The notes under the pieces are model-generated. The model was not told the DNA's origin and made no database searches. It saw nothing but the letters and a program-made list of their open reading frames with translations. The position numbers and the translations under genes are program-made. A stretch of 64,000 bases of DNA from Procambarus clarkii (Eukaryota > Arthropoda > Malacostraca > Decapoda > Cambaridae), in contig NC_091198.1 of assembly GCF_040958095.1 (NCBI RefSeq), positions 31,089,495 to 31,153,494 of the forward strand. Direction: 5' to 3'. Below, piece by piece: positions 11,581 through 22,559 of the stretch. How positions within the stretch are numbered: the stretch's first letter is position 1; each line of letters begins with the position of its first letter.

Positions 11581-11761
11581 ACGACATATGAGATTCAGAA
11601 ACAAGTAGTGTATTGTGAGGACTAATAATAAACAGAAGCTCCCCTATGACTCTGTAATATCCCCATTGGCCAAACTATTATGTATTAACGATAAGACCTA
11701 CCATTAATGTATGATGACTTACTGTAAATATGTAGCTCTTGTAATAGCACTTTCTCTGTAA

Positions 11762-12690
11762 CTAGCTGACATTGTATCTATAAGGTGTGAAGGATTGAAG
11801 AAATTGTTTATGTAATAATCTAAGATGAGGTCTGATAAAGACCTTTTGTGCCCTCTGTAATGCTTTTGCGCTACCGCTCACAGGATGAGTATGGGGTGCA
11901 CAATAAACTAGCCGCCTTCGGCGGCAACAATCAATAGCAGCTTTGTGTTGAGTAATTAGAGGACGTAAGTGATTTTGGGTAGTAGAGCCCCAAGCACAAA
12001 TACCATAGTTGAGATATGGATAGATAAGGGAGTAATAGAGAGTCACCAGGGCAGGGCGTGGTACATAATATCTGATCTTAGAAAGAATGCCCACAGTTTT
12101 TGAAACTTTTTTTGATATGTTTAGAATGTGTCCCTGGAAATTCAGCTTGTGGTCAATGAGATTGCCAAGGAATTTGCCATCTAATTTGTTACAAATTTGG
12201 GTATTGTTTATTTTGAGATTTATTTGATTAGAGGATTTATTGCCAAACAGAATATAGAAAGTTTTGTCAATGTTAAGGGTGAGTTTGTTGGCAGTTAGCC
12301 ACAGATGGACTTTATTTAGCTCAGTATTTACTCTGGCATTTAGAGCAAGGGGATCAGGACTGGAGTAAATGAAGGTTGTGTCGTCAGCAAATAGAATTGG
12401 TTTGAGGTGTTGGGAGGCATTTGGAAGGTCATTAATGTAGATGAGAAAGAGGAGAGGGCCAAGTATGCTGCCCTGGGGAACACCAATGTTGATGGGTAGG
12501 GTGGGAGAAATTGTATTATTCACAGAAACACATTGGAGCCTGTCAGTAAGGTAGGATTTGAGGTATTGTAGGGAGTGTCTTCTGACACCATAATGATGTA
12601 ATTTAAGAAGAAGGTTTTGGTGGTTGACAGTATCGAAAGCTTTACGCAGGTCCACAAATAACCCAACAGAGAACTCATTTTTATGAGTTC
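11762..12690 (-). mobile_element. truncated LINE reverse transcriptase (Jockey/CR1-like)
   Basis: A 297-codon minus-strand frame has RT motifs FVDLRKAFDTVNH, 'GVPQGSILGPLLF' and the catalytic FADDTT. The frame is readable from about 12682, where the 5' truncation lies, and the C-terminal end departs from the usual tail in a CRRRRLV stretch, probably a frameshift. It lacks the endonuclease. It is a different lineage from the element to its left (FADD rather than YADD, no RNase H). Confidence 0.8.
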
Positions 12691-12854
12691 ATTCATATAT
12701 ACATTATATATGCTTCTTCAGTAAAAAATCCTATTATAAACTTGGATTATGTTTCCTTGGCCGAGAAGTGGTAAAGAAAAAGATGATTTGAGTTGGAGTA
12801 AATTATCTTCTGTATAATTCAATCATAATATGGGGAACCATTAAAGAACAATAA
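12691..12854. other. intergenic, inverted repeat partner of ~17.2 kb
   Basis: The stretch leading into 12840-12900 is found again, reverse complemented, at about 17210-17290, marking one boundary of the duplicated A/B region. Confidence 0.5.
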
Positions 12855-13163
12855 ATGAAAGTTTGTTGTATATCACATTCTCCCAGCCTATGTAGAAAAA
12901 AATCACTCAACCAACATTACCAGGTTTTTGTAACATACACACATTGGGCAAGATTATGCCTAGATGAGGAGCATTGGCCAACTCAATTCATACATTTTGT
13001 ATGGTTTAGTGACGGTGACGACCACTGCCACTTAATAAAACTCGTTCACGTGTCTAAAACAGTGGTGACATATTTATTGGGTTTGTGTAAGAGACACAAA
13101 GCACTGTGTAATATTTTGTATGTGAAAATAAGAACAGATTCAATGAAAATGCTATTTTACTGA
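12855..13163 (+). pseudogene. 3' remnant of a gene A copy (C-terminal segment)
   Basis: A 102-codon frame contains the landmarks EEHWPTQF, 'SDGDDHCHL' and 'CKRHKALC'. A diverged, frameshifted version lies at 15990-16190, directly downstream of gene A copy 2, so this appears to be the C-terminal segment of the family. Nothing upstream of it in this copy resembles the rest of gene A. It faces gene B copy 1 tail to tail, as the other A copies do. Confidence 0.55.
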
Positions 13164-13282
13164 ATTTATTATGTTATAAAATATTTGTTTATAATTCTTA
13201 TAATAAATAAATCTAAAGCTGGGAGCAAATAATAAAAACCATTGATGAATCTTAATAATTTAATAATGCCCAACCAATTAAT

Positions 13283-13823
13283 TCACATATCTTTCTTTGC
13301 ATTAGAAAGGGAACTTAAGTGACTGACTGGACTCTGGCCGATGGTAGATTTAACCAGTTCAGTTATTATTTTCTGTATTTCAGAGTTACGTACTTCTTCC
13401 GTTAGTCACAAGGCAACATTTTGTAAATGATCCACACTATCTTGAAGCCTCGACAATTTAGTTAGCACCTCAATACCAGTTATATGGGTGGTTAATTCAT
13501 ATTGGGGATATTTACTCAAATCTATTGAAGGTTTCGGTAATCTACCTTCGGTTTCCAGGTAATCAAGGCCTTTAAAAATAGAAGTAACGTATTCGTCTCT
13601 TTTTTTTGTATTGATCCTTGTAATCCATCCTCTTTGGATAATTAAATTCGTTTAATCCATATGGCCACCTGTCATCATTATTACATGATGCCAATATTTT
13701 TTTGGTAGCTAGGAGTTCATCATTTGAATAAAAGGTTACTAAAATATGTTTAAGTTTTGCAACATCATACTCTTTTCTAAAGAATAAAATATAGTTGATC
13801 ATTTCATTTACAGATGACGTCAT
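13283..13823 (-). pseudogene. gene B, copy 1, frameshift and nonsense
   Basis: This minus-strand copy aligns over its whole length with the intact gene B at 18393-18932. The first 83 codons read from the ATG at 13823, then an A8 run (T8 on the plus strand, around 13599) shifts the frame. Further on, an arginine CGA codon has become TGA (13408-13406), a C-to-T change of the kind caused by CpG decay. It stands tail to tail with an A remnant and head to head with gene A copy 2. Confidence 0.75.
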
Positions 13824-14592
13824 TATACTTATTATTACTGTACTCGTTTTGGGTAAATAAATGGAATAGTTAAGTGAAATTCTAAATTTTTATTACTTAT
13901 ATACACTTCTTGCAAAAATTTAATTTCTAATTAGCGATTTCGAACCGATTAATAATGTATATTTCATAACCAAAATTGTTCAATGATGACGGTGATGGTG
14001 GTGGTGATTATATTTCCTCTAAATTAAATAATTAGGGTAAAAAAAAGGGAAAAGAATGAGATACTGAATATATTTTATTATATTATTTCCACAAATCAAT
14101 TTATTGTATTATCATACCTTAACCAAAATTTGGCCCAGACTTGATTTATTAAAAAAAAAAAAAAAAGACTCAAATAGACAAACCGATAAAATAAAATTGA
14201 CCCTTCCACCTCAATACAAAACAAAAAAGGATGGTAGATAAGGATTTTTTTTTTTTTTTTAACAAATCTGACTAATTAATTAACAATTTTTACATAAATT
14301 GGCAGCAGCATAAAAGAAACTGCACAAAGAGAAGTCCAGCTGACCCATCCCCCTACGTAAATATAAGTGTTCTCGTTTTTGGTAAATGAATGGATGGATA
14401 GTTAGTGAAATTCTAAATTTTTATTACTTTTATACTTCTTGCCAATTTGTTTTTCCTAATTTGTGATAATATTTGCTGAAAACTTTGTTCTGGTTGAATC
14501 TGTACTTAATTTTTTTTTCACACTCATTGTACATAAAGGGATTTACTCCTACTAACATTCGGAATATTCATTTGCACAAAGATTTTAAAACC
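13824..14592. other. head-to-head spacer between gene B copy 1 and gene A copy 2
   Basis: The segment 14005-14330 recurs at about 16720-17060 and in part at 63705-63830, so it is a dispersed or duplicated spacer. It contains A/T homopolymers and no supported gene. The frame of gene A is open upstream of 14593 but has no ATG before it. Confidence 0.6.
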
Positions 14593-15960
14593 ATGGTATC
14601 AATGTTTCCCTTTAAATCTTTTACATCTTCGATTACATCAAGTTCCCAAATAAAAAAATATGTAGACAAATATTTTTCGATTGGTTTAAATATTACTTTA
14701 GAACCATCTATAAGTAAATTAATACCATTTAAACCCCAAATTGTAAATGTTTATGCTATTAAAATATGGATGGGATCTACTCAAGAAGGATATCCTGCAG
14801 CATCCCAATTGCAATTTATACTGCGAGTCATAGTTAAGGAGGATGAAAATTATTGTTCTTATATGTTTGTAGAATTCTTCTCTAACATTGACCAAAGAAG
14901 CATCATGTTCTGTGAACATAATTTCAAGTACCCCCATGATCCGGATTACTTAATAGTGCCTATCAAGGGATATAGATCCTACGCCAAAGATCCTTCCATA
15001 TTTCTAATGATGATACAAGCTTCCAAGCAGGAACGAGAAGCTCTGAGAGAGATGATGATAGCAGACGGAATATCGATTCCATCGTCATGTAGCAAAGTTG
15101 ATCAGGCAGTGGTGAAAAAACTTATGTCTATAAAACAATATTTGAATTGGCATTATTATTTTAGGCACATGATGTTTAAAAATATACGTTGGAAATTAAC
15201 CCGAGATGTGAGAGATTACGAAGCATGGTTTAAAAATAAAAAATGGCTTAAATACGTTAATCGCAGGATGATTCGACATAAACCCTATTGTTTACATGAT
15301 GGGTTTGCATATTATCATCACAAGCCTCGTCAAGATATAATTTATAGGGACCCCAACTATAAACGTTGTTATCCTTATGGGGTACCCGATTATTGTAATA
15401 AATGGTCTGAAAATGATACATTTCGGGTTTTCAGTGATGGTGATAAAAAGTGCGATGATATATGTTGTATTAACATAGGAAAGCTTGACAGAATTTATCA
15501 TTTAAATTCTGCGAAGAGCGAATTAATTGCTCGTATAGTGGCGAAAGACTATGGATCCTTTTATGTAGAAAGGGTAAACAGCGTACTTTTCATAACCCGA
15601 AATCCCCATCTCCTTATGGATCTCATTCAAACAGGAAAAGGAAGAAGAAAGGAAGAAGAAGGAAGAAGGAAGAAGAAGGAAGAAAAGGAAGAAATCTGTC
15701 GTTTTATTAAAGAAGACGAAGGTTTATCATCATCACCACCACCATGTAAAAACACATACAACCCAAATAGTTTGCAGGCAATGTGCATCAATCAATTTGT
15801 GAATTCCTTTTTTGGATACTACTAGAATGGGATATTGGACCGTGGCCTGCTTACGTAGAACAATCAACACCAACCCTAATATTCCTCATTTTTTAAAACG
15901 CCAATTAATCAATGAAGTTCAACGGAATCTAATGATTAGATCATGAGAAAGAGCAGTAGG
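14593..15960 (+). pseudogene. gene A, copy 2
   Basis: The ATG at 14593 (AAAACCATGGTATC) matches the start of copy 3. All family landmarks follow: an IWMGSTQEGYPAASQLQF-type motif, YRSYAKDP, MIQASKQE, YFRHMMF, FRVFSDGDKK, RNPHLLMD and DEGLSSS. A purine microsatellite at 15635-15690 adds about 15 Arg/Lys/Glu residues absent from other copies. The frame ends early at 15825 after an extra T in a T6 run (15809-15814); beyond it the family Trp codon near the end is TGA (about 15943). Both lesions argue for a pseudogene. Confidence 0.7.
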
Positions 15961-16190
15961 AGATGAAACAACTACTGAACTTTTATTTCAAACACACTAC
16001 AGACCCCGAGATGAGAAACATTGGCCAATTGGATAGCGATCACTATTCATACATTTGGTATGTTTAGTGACGGTGACGACCACTGCCATTAAATGAAACT
16101 CGTTCACGTGTCCAAAACAGTAGTGACATATTTATTGGGATTGTGTAAGAGACACAAAGCACTGTGTAGTATTTTAAGCTATTTTACTGA
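15961..16190 (+). pseudogene. C-terminal tail of gene A copy 2, frameshifted
   Basis: The stretch matches 12940-13160 at the DNA level ('tttagtgacggtgacgacca', 'agagacacaaagcactgtgt'), but small indels break the frame several times. It ties the C-terminal segment to the body of gene A. AATAAA-type signals downstream serve both converging genes. Confidence 0.55.
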
Positions 16191-16331
16191 ATTGATTATG
16201 TTATAAAATATTTGTTTATTATTCTTATAATAAATAAATCTTGAAGTTAGGAGCAAATGCTAAAAGTATAAATAAAAAAAATTGATGAATCTTATAATAT
16301 ACTATAATGTAATAATGCCAAACCAATTAAT

Positions 16332-16475
16332 TCACATATTTCTTTACATTACAAAGGAAACTTAAGTAACTGACTGGACTCTGGGCGAAATCAAGGCCTT
16401 TAAAAATATCTATAACGTATTCGTCTTTCGTTTTGTATAGATCCTGTTGATCATTTCATTTACTGACGACGTCAT
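16332..16475 (-). pseudogene. gene B, copy 3, internally deleted
   Basis: Only about 144 bases remain: the 3' end of gene B (stop at 16334-16332, with the 'gactgactggactctggcc'-like block) joined to a middle piece and to the start region (ATG at 16475). About 400 bases of the middle are gone. It lies tail to tail with gene A copy 2, in the same layout as copies 1 and 2. Confidence 0.65.
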
Positions 16476-17639
16476 TATACTTATTACTGTACTCGTTTTT
16501 GGTAAATGAATGGATGAATGGAATATATTTCTTGCCAAAATTTAATTTCTAATTAGCGACAATAGTTGCTGAAAACTTGTACTTTTAATAATGATTAGTT
16601 CCTCTTCTATACAAGCTTCCAGACAGGAACGCGAAGCTCTAAGAGAGATAATGATAGTAGATTTCGAACCGATTAATAATGTATATTTCATTAACCAAAA
16701 CTGTTCAATGATTATGGTGGTGGTGGTGATATTTCCTCTAAATTAAATAATTGGGGTAAACAAAAGGAAAAGAATGAGATACTGAATATATTTTATTATA
16801 TTATTTCCACAAATCAATTTATTGTATTATCTTACCCCAACCAAAATTTAGCCCAGACTTGATTTATTAAAAAAAAAAACTCAAATAGACAAACCGATAA
16901 AATAAAATTGACCCCTCCACCTCAATACAAAACAAAAAAGGATGGTAGATAAAGATTTTTTTTTTTTTTACAAATCTGACAAATTAATTAACAATTTTTA
17001 CATAAATTGGCAGCAGCATAAAAGAAACTACACAAAAAGAAGTCCAGCTGACCCATCCCCCTACATAAATTTAAGTGTTCTCGTTTTTGGTATGTTAGCG
17101 AAATTCAAAATTTTTATTGCTAATTTGCTTTTCCTAATTTGTGACAATAGTTGCTGAAACCTTGGTTCTGGTTGAATCTGTACTTAAATTTTTTTTCATT
17201 ATTGGTTAAGTTATTTTTTTTCTACATAGGCTGGGAGACTGTGATATACAACAAACTTTCACTTATTGTTCTTTAATGGTTCCCTATATTATGATTGAAT
17301 TATACTGAAGAAGTTAGGTAAAAAAGTTAATTTGAATTTAAAATTGGTAAAATGCTAGAAAAAGGTGGGGACCTGGGAGCCGGAAAATATAATACGCACT
17401 AGAAACTATTTATTAAAACCACCAAATTTAAATTGACCACAAACCAACACGAATACGATCTTTTGTCTATTTGGAGAGGACGTCCTAGTAACAATTGACG
17501 AAGCGGAACGAAGAATGAAGTGGGAGGGGGGCTAAGAGAACTTATTTCGAAGTAAGTAAAACCATTGTAAATCTTTTTATTTCACTGTGTCACACACATA
17601 TACAATTTGAAAAAACTTCACCGGCGAAAAAAAGAGGAG
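16476..17639. other. duplicated spacer with an embedded gene A fragment
   Basis: 16720-17060 repeats 14005-14330. At 16609-16663 a ~55-base piece of gene A (the 'MIQAS...REALREI' region) is embedded in what is otherwise gene B flank. 17210-17290 is the inverted partner of 12840-12900. No intact gene. Confidence 0.55.
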
Positions 17640-17830
17640 TAATATGACCCATTGTAGGATAATTTGACAAATTTCTCGGTGTTACGTCCTCTTTCTTAGT
17701 AAACGCACGATCGAATAGGTGCGTCACTTGTTCGAAATATTCGCTCTCATTGGAGCCCCACGAATCAATTTTACAGAGCGATAATGGCCGAGAATTTGTG
17801 GCCAAACTTATTCACGATCCTAAGGTATTT
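17640..17830 (+). mobile_element. fragment of a Ty3/gypsy-type integrase, frameshifted
   Basis: Two plus-strand frames give FEIFALIGAPRI and then QSDNGREFVAKL, which together resemble the DDE integrase core around its second Asp as found in gypsy-derived and KRBA2-like proteins. A one-base insertion lies between them (around 17770), and an upstream in-frame TAG adds a second lesion. A related piece stands at the right edge of the window in inverted orientation. Confidence 0.6.
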
Positions 17831-18392
17831 ATAATATATCTACTATTTAGCAGTGGTGGTTTTATTTTAAATCTTTAATAATGAATAATGGATAGATAAT
17901 AAATATCTAATACTATTTAATGACTTTCTTTATAACATTAAACTTTTTATACTTTAAAAACCTTTCAAGGGTGGGTAAAAAATTAAATGAAATTTTTTGT
18001 TATATTTTGCAGGAGTCGCTGTCACCGACTCCACTGCCACATATGCGTGAACTAAGTGAATCCCATATAGTTTCTACCCCTCAATCTCCTATACTATCAT
18101 CATTTTTGTTTCCAGACGAGGATGAAAAAATTTGAAGTTGCTGCTGCCTTGACTTCAATGCCCCCACCATCATTATTACCCCCTCCTCTCATATTATTTG
18201 AGATAACTAAAATTAAGTCAAATGGTATAAAAAGGGGAACTAATCATTATTAAAAGTACAAGTTTTCAGCAACTATTGTCACTAATTAGAAATAAAATTT
18301 TTGCAAGAAGTGTATATAAGTAATAAGAATTTAGAATTTCACTTAACTATTCCATTCATTTACCCAAAACGAGTACAGTAATAATAAGTATA
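17831..18392. other. upstream region of intact gene B
   Basis: 18236-18392 is the reverse complement of 13800-13945 and of 16440-16590 and forms the common 5' flank of gene B. Nothing else is supported; a 71-codon frame at 17920 is unsupported. Confidence 0.5.
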
Positions 18393-18932
18393 ATGACGTC
18401 GTCAGTAAACGAAATGATCAACTATATTTTTTTCTTTAGAAAAGAATATGATGCTGCAAAACTTAAACATATTTTAGTAACCTTTTATTCAAATGATGAA
18501 CTCCTAGCTACCAAAAAAATGTTGGTATCATGTAATAATGGTAACTGGTGGCCATTGGGAGTAGAAGAATTTAATTATCCAAAGAAGATGGATTACAAGG
18601 ATCTATACAAAACGAAAGACGAACACGTTACTTGTATTTTTAAAGGCCTTGATTACCTGGAAACCGAAGGTAGATTACCGAAACCTTCAATAGATTTGAG
18701 TAAATATCCCCAATATGAATTAACCACCCATATAACTGGTATTGAGGTGCTAACTAAATTGTCGAGGCTTCAAGATAGTGTGGATCATTTACAAAATGTT
18801 GCCTTGCGACTAACGGAAGAAGTACTTAACTCTGAAATACAGAAAATGATAACTGAACTGGTTAAATCTACCATCGGCCAGAGTCCAGTCAGTCACTTAA
18901 GTTCCCTTTCTAATGTAGAGAAAGATATGTGA
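18393..18932 (+). CDS. gene B, copy 2, intact (unknown family, 179 aa)
   Basis: This is the only complete gene B. The start ATG (TATAATGACGTC) is shared by all copies. The N-terminal ~60 residues look like a small folded domain with aromatic-rich 'YIFFFRKEYD' and an ELLATKKML helix; the C-terminal half is predicted to form an amphipathic helix or coiled coil (LSRLQDSVDHLQNVALRLTE). The N-terminal pattern reminds me of small proteins found next to arthropod transposons, but that is a weak impression. It lies 140 bp from gene A copy 3, tail to tail, with AATAAA signals in the spacer for both. Confidence 0.6.
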   Translation: MTSSVNEMINYIFFFRKEYDAAKLKHILVTFYSNDELLATKKMLVSCNNGNWWPLGVEEFNYPKKMDYKDLYKTKDEHVTCIFKGLDYLETEGRLPKPSIDLSKYPQYELTTHITGIEVLTKLSRLQDSVDHLQNVALRLTEEVLNSEIQKMITELVKSTIGQSPVSHLSSLSNVEKDM

Positions 18933-19072
18933 ATTAATTGGTTGGGCATTATTACATTATTAAGATTCATTAATGTTTTTTATTATTTGCTCCCAACTTT
19001 AGATTTATTTATTATAAGAATAATAAACAAATATTTTATAACATAATCAATTCAGTAAAATAGGTTAAAAAA

Positions 19073-20232
19073 CTACAGAATGCTTTCTACTACTGCTCTT
19101 TCCCACGATCTAATTATTAGATTCCGTTGAACTTCCTTGATTAATTGGCGTTTAAAAAAATGAGGAATATTAGGGTTGGTGTATATTGCTCTACGTAAGC
19201 AGGCCATGGTCAAATATCCCATGCTATTAATATCCAAAATGGAATTCACAAATTGATTGACGCACATTGCCTGCAAACTATTTGGATTGTAGGTGTTTTT
19301 ACATGGTGGTGGTGATGATGATAAACCTTCGTCTTCTATAATAAAACGACAGATTTCTTCCTTTTCTCCCGTTTGAATGATGTCCATAAAGAGATGGGGA
19401 TTTCGGGTTATGAAAAATTCAAAGTATTTCTTTTCTACATAAAATGATCCATATTCTTTCACCACTATTCGAGCAATTAATTTGCTCTTCGCCAAATTTA
19501 AATGATAAATTCGGTCAATGTTTCCTAGGTTAATACAACATATATCATCACATTTTTTATCACCATCACTGAAAATCCGAAATTGATTGTTTTTAAACAA
19601 TTTATCACAATATTCCCGAACCCCAAAACGAGATTCAATTTCATGGTTGGGTTTTTAAACATCATGTACCTAAAATAATAATGCCGATTCAAATATTGTT
19701 TTATGGACATAAGTTTTTTCACCGCTGCCTGATCAACTTTGCTACATGGCGATGGAATCGATATTCCGTCTGCTATCATCATCTCTCTCAGAGCTTCTCG
19801 TTCCTGATTGGAAGCTTGTATCATCATCAGAAATATGGAAGGATCTTTGGCGTAGGACCTATATCCCGCGATAGGCACTGGATCATGGGGGTACTCGAAA
19901 TTATGTTCATAGAACATGATGCCTCTTTGGTCAATGTTAGAGAATAATTCCACAAACATATAGGAACAATAATTTTCTTCCTCCTCAACAACGTCTCTTA
20001 GTATAAATTGAAATTGGGATGCTGCAGGATATCCTTCTTGAGTAGAACCCATCCATATTTTAATAGCATAAACATTTACAATTTTGAGGTCATAGCCTAT
20101 TCTTAATTTAATTATAAATGGTTCTAAAGTAATATCTATGCCAACCGAACAATATTTGTCTACATATTTTTCTATTTGGGATCTTGATGTAATCGAAGAT
20201 GTAAAAGATTTAAAGGGAAATATGGATACCAT
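19073..20232 (-). pseudogene. gene A, copy 3, internal deletion and frameshift
   Basis: Reading on the minus strand from the ATG at 20232, the copy matches copy 2 closely up to the YFRYMMFKN motif. The middle ~230 bases are then deleted and the frame shifts near 19640. The family resumes at a 'NNQFRIFSDGDKKC' motif and ends with SWERAVVES at 19073. It has no C-terminal tail segment. The promoter region upstream (20300-20400) is shared with the small gene at 55.4 kb. Confidence 0.7.
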
Positions 20233-20299
20233 GGTTTTAAAAGCTTTGTGCACCTGAATATTCCAAATATTAGTAGGAATGTGGCTATTAAATTTCTAT

Positions 20300-20400
20300 T
20301 GGATGGAAGAGCAGCGAAGCGTGTGTTGGTTGGCCGGCAGTGGATGTAAAATGTGAGAGTAGCCTGCGACTACTTGATATTTATATAATTCATCTGACAC
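20300..20400 (-). promoter_or_regulatory. core promoter upstream of gene A copy 3
   Basis: On the minus strand a TATATAAAT box (about 20389-20381) is followed about 30 bases later by a CTCACATT initiator-like site, then by CACACGCTTCGCTGCTCTTCC at 20325-20304. The same order and wording recur at 55510-55424, upstream of another gene. The spacing is right for RNA polymerase II. Confidence 0.55.
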
Positions 20401-20475
20401 TGCTACCATCTACTCCAGGCAACCAGCTGTCTCCTCCACTCTTTGAGCAACGTTTTGTAATTTTTACTGCCCTAC

Positions 20476-20494
20476 TTTTTTTTTTTTTTTTTTT
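20476..20494 (-). other. genomic poly(A) of the cytochrome c copy
   Basis: Nineteen A residues on the minus strand follow an AATAAA (20523-20518) by about 23 bases, the spacing of a polyadenylated mRNA copied into DNA. Confidence 0.7.
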
Positions 20495-20563
20495 AGTAAA
20501 TTTTGATAGCAGGATGATTTATTGATTTAAAGTGGTGAGACCACAAAAATGTTATTGCTTGCT

Positions 20564-20875
20564 CTACTTGGTGGTGGTTTCCAGGTAAGCAATCAAGTCT
20601 GCACGCTCATTCTTCTTAAGACCAACGAACACCATCTTTGTGCCTGGAATAAATTTCTTGGGGTTGGTCAAGTAGATATCCAGATTATCTTTGTCCCACG
20701 TGATACTCTTGGCCTTGTTGGCATAAGTGTAAATATAGCCTGAAGCCTGACCCGTTTGGCGGCCGAAGAGGCCATTGAGATTGGGTCCAGTTTTGTGCTT
20801 GCCGTTTAATTCAACAGTGTGACACTGTGCACACCTCTGCATAAAGATCTTCTTGCCTTTTTCCCTCTCACCCAT
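20564..20875 (-). CDS. Cyt-c: cytochrome c, intact frame in a probable retrocopy
   Basis: The 103-residue protein has the heme-binding CAQCH at residues 15-19, the [10 protein letters not shown] block and the axial-ligand region PGTKMVF near residue 80, at normal length for animal cytochrome c. Cytochrome c carries electrons from complex III to IV between the mitochondrial membranes and triggers caspases once released. Several substitutions at usually conserved sites ([11 protein letters not shown] where T-D-A-N is usual) suggest relaxed constraint. A genomic poly(A) follows the 3' end. Just before the ATG is a T9-CAG, which looks like a splice acceptor, so a native coding exon is the alternative. 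Confidence 0.85.
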   Translation of the reverse strand: MGEREKGKKIFMQRCAQCHTVELNGKHKTGPNLNGLFGRQTGQASGYIYTYANKAKSITWDKDNLDIYLTNPKKFIPGTKMVFVGLKKNERADLIAYLETTTK

Positions 20876-20899
20876 CTTCTGAAAAAAAAACACACATTA

Positions 20900-21401
20900 A
20901 CCTAAAAGGTTAAGGTGTATGCTATTTATTTATTTATTTATTTATTTATTTATATGTTTCATACACTTACTTAGAAAAAAAGGACACTTTTTCTTTGTTT
21001 TAGGATTCTGATTTGCTCTGCGAGCACACTGCACAACCTTGAGTCAAAACACGCTCACAGATGGACTAAAAAATACTGTAGATACAGATTTGGATAATGT
21101 ATCTAACCAGCTACAGCTTCAACCAAACACAGTTTCAAATGAGAAAACATAAGAAATAAATAATTACACCCTCCTCATCAGCATCATCATTATCCAAAAA
21201 AAGGAAAAAAAAATATATATAAAATGAATAAAAATATGATATGGAAATGTGGTAAGGATGACATTTTAACTTTTCGGACTAGAGTTTTTACATCTACATA
21301 TTTTCTTTGAGAAATTGATGCCGTCTGATTGAAACCCAGAGGTACAAATAACACATACATATACATTTATTTACAAAAAAAACACATTTTTTTTAATTGT
21401 T
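20900..21401. other. non-coding, (TTTA)n and A/T-rich
   Basis: A TTTA microsatellite lies at about 20925-20953. No gene supported. Confidence 0.45.
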
Positions 21402-22559
21402 TTATTTAATGAATGTTGGTCTCAGGATTGGTTCACCCCCCTTTCTATGACAAAGTTGGTTAAAGAATAATAAGTATTTTCTATTTGATGGATCATTAGA
21501 ATTTTTTGAGGCTAGTTTTAATAAATATGGCTGTAAACTCTTAAAAACAAGTTTCATCTCTGAAAGTGTTTCATTAAAGTTAAGGTATAGGGTAACTGGT
21601 GTCACATATTCGTCAAAAATCCAACTGTTTTCCATAATATATCTTTCTATATACAAATCAGTGACTGCCAATTGCTCCACTCCATATATAAAACTTGTTG
21701 CGGCTTCTAAAAACAGCCTGTCAGTTTGATTACCCCAAAATAAGATTTGGGCATACTTACGAGAAAATTCCCTAATGCTACATTTTAGATGATGCATATT
21801 CAACACAAACACACTTTTTACTATTTGCTTACAAAGTGGACACAATATTTCATCTTTGTAGATAATATTTGATAAAAAAGAGTACATCCCATAAGAATTA
21901 TTCATATATCTATGGCAGCCATAATTATTATAATCAAATTTCCCTGTAGATTTTTTACCCAACAAAATTTTGGCGGATAATGTAAACATACATTGAGGAC
22001 AAATACTGTGACCACATCCAACCATATAATCATCAAACATAAAAACCATGTCACCTGACCCATTCATATCTAAACAAATGGGGCAAGATACAATTTGATG
22101 ACGAATGACATTTTTCTTGATAGTTTTAAGGGAACCGTGTTTAATTGATATATCAATGACAACGTCCTTATTATCAGGTCCCCAGAGTTGGTTGGACACC
22201 AGGTTTGTGTGATATTTTTTCAAAAATGGTATTTTAACCAGGACTGTAGAATTATTCTTAGTTTCAAAACACTCGTCTTGTCTAAAATCATGTTCATTTT
22301 CAAACAGATTTATATCAGTATCAATTGATCTGATATTTGGTGAACAATTAAATATAATAGGTAACGATGCCTTTTCTGCTTCTGTCATAATTTCTATGAT
22401 GTTTCTCACTTTGATATTCTGCTGTAATCTTGACCTTGTAGGAGAAATCTTGCAAGTCAAAAAAAGTTGGCAACCTCTTGAGTTTTTTGAATTTGATATT
22501 TTGTATATATTTTTTTTTAAATGTCTTATCTTTGGACATTTCCCCAGGGATAATTCCAT
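21402..22559 (-). CDS. RING-type zinc-finger protein, virus-like
   Basis: The 385-codon frame carries a C3HC4 RING: C159-x2-C162, then C182-G-H184, C187-x2-C190 and, after an unusually long loop of ~49 residues, C240-x2-C243. RING proteins act as E3 ubiquitin ligases, and large DNA viruses often encode several, frequently to redirect host protein turnover. The loop length exceeds the normal spacing between the third and fourth metal pairs. The ~130 residues after the RING are helical and unrecognised. Codon use is very AT-rich, like the other virus-like genes. No lesion is seen. Confidence 0.75.
   Translation of the reverse strand: MELSLGKCPKIRHLKKNIYKISNSKNSRGCQLFLTCKISPTRSRLQQNIKVRNIIEIMTEAEKASLPIIFNCSPNIRSIDTDINLFENEHDFRQDECFETKNNSTVLVKIPFLKKYHTNLVSNQLWGPDNKDVVIDISIKHGSLKTIKKNVIRHQIVSCPICLDMNGSGDMVFMFDDYMVGCGHSICPQCMFTLSAKILLGKKSTGKFDYNNYGCHRYMNNSYGMYSFLSNIIYKDEILCPLCKQIVKSVFVLNMHHLKCSIREFSRKYAQILFWGNQTDRLFLEAATSFIYGVEQLAVTDLYIERYIMENSWIFDEYVTPVTLYLNFNETLSEMKLVFKSLQPYLLKLASKNSNDPSNRKYLLFFNQLCHRKGGEPILRPTFIK

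Larger units (their letters stand above)
5840..11760 (+). mobile_element. non-LTR retrotransposon (RNase H-bearing, I-like group), near full length
   Basis: A 5' untranslated region of higher GC leads into ORF1 (6090) and ORF2 (7870-11580), followed by a short 3' region. The order gag-like zinc-knuckle ORF1, then APE endonuclease, RT and RNase H in ORF2, is that of I-superfamily LINEs; Jockey-type elements lack the RNase H. Both ends are approximate because no target-site duplication was identified. The 3' end abuts another LINE fragment on the opposite strand. Confidence 0.8.

Noticed and set aside
12855..13163. Independent small gene
   Set aside because: Its sequence recurs right after gene A copy 2, so it is better explained as a gene A tail remnant.
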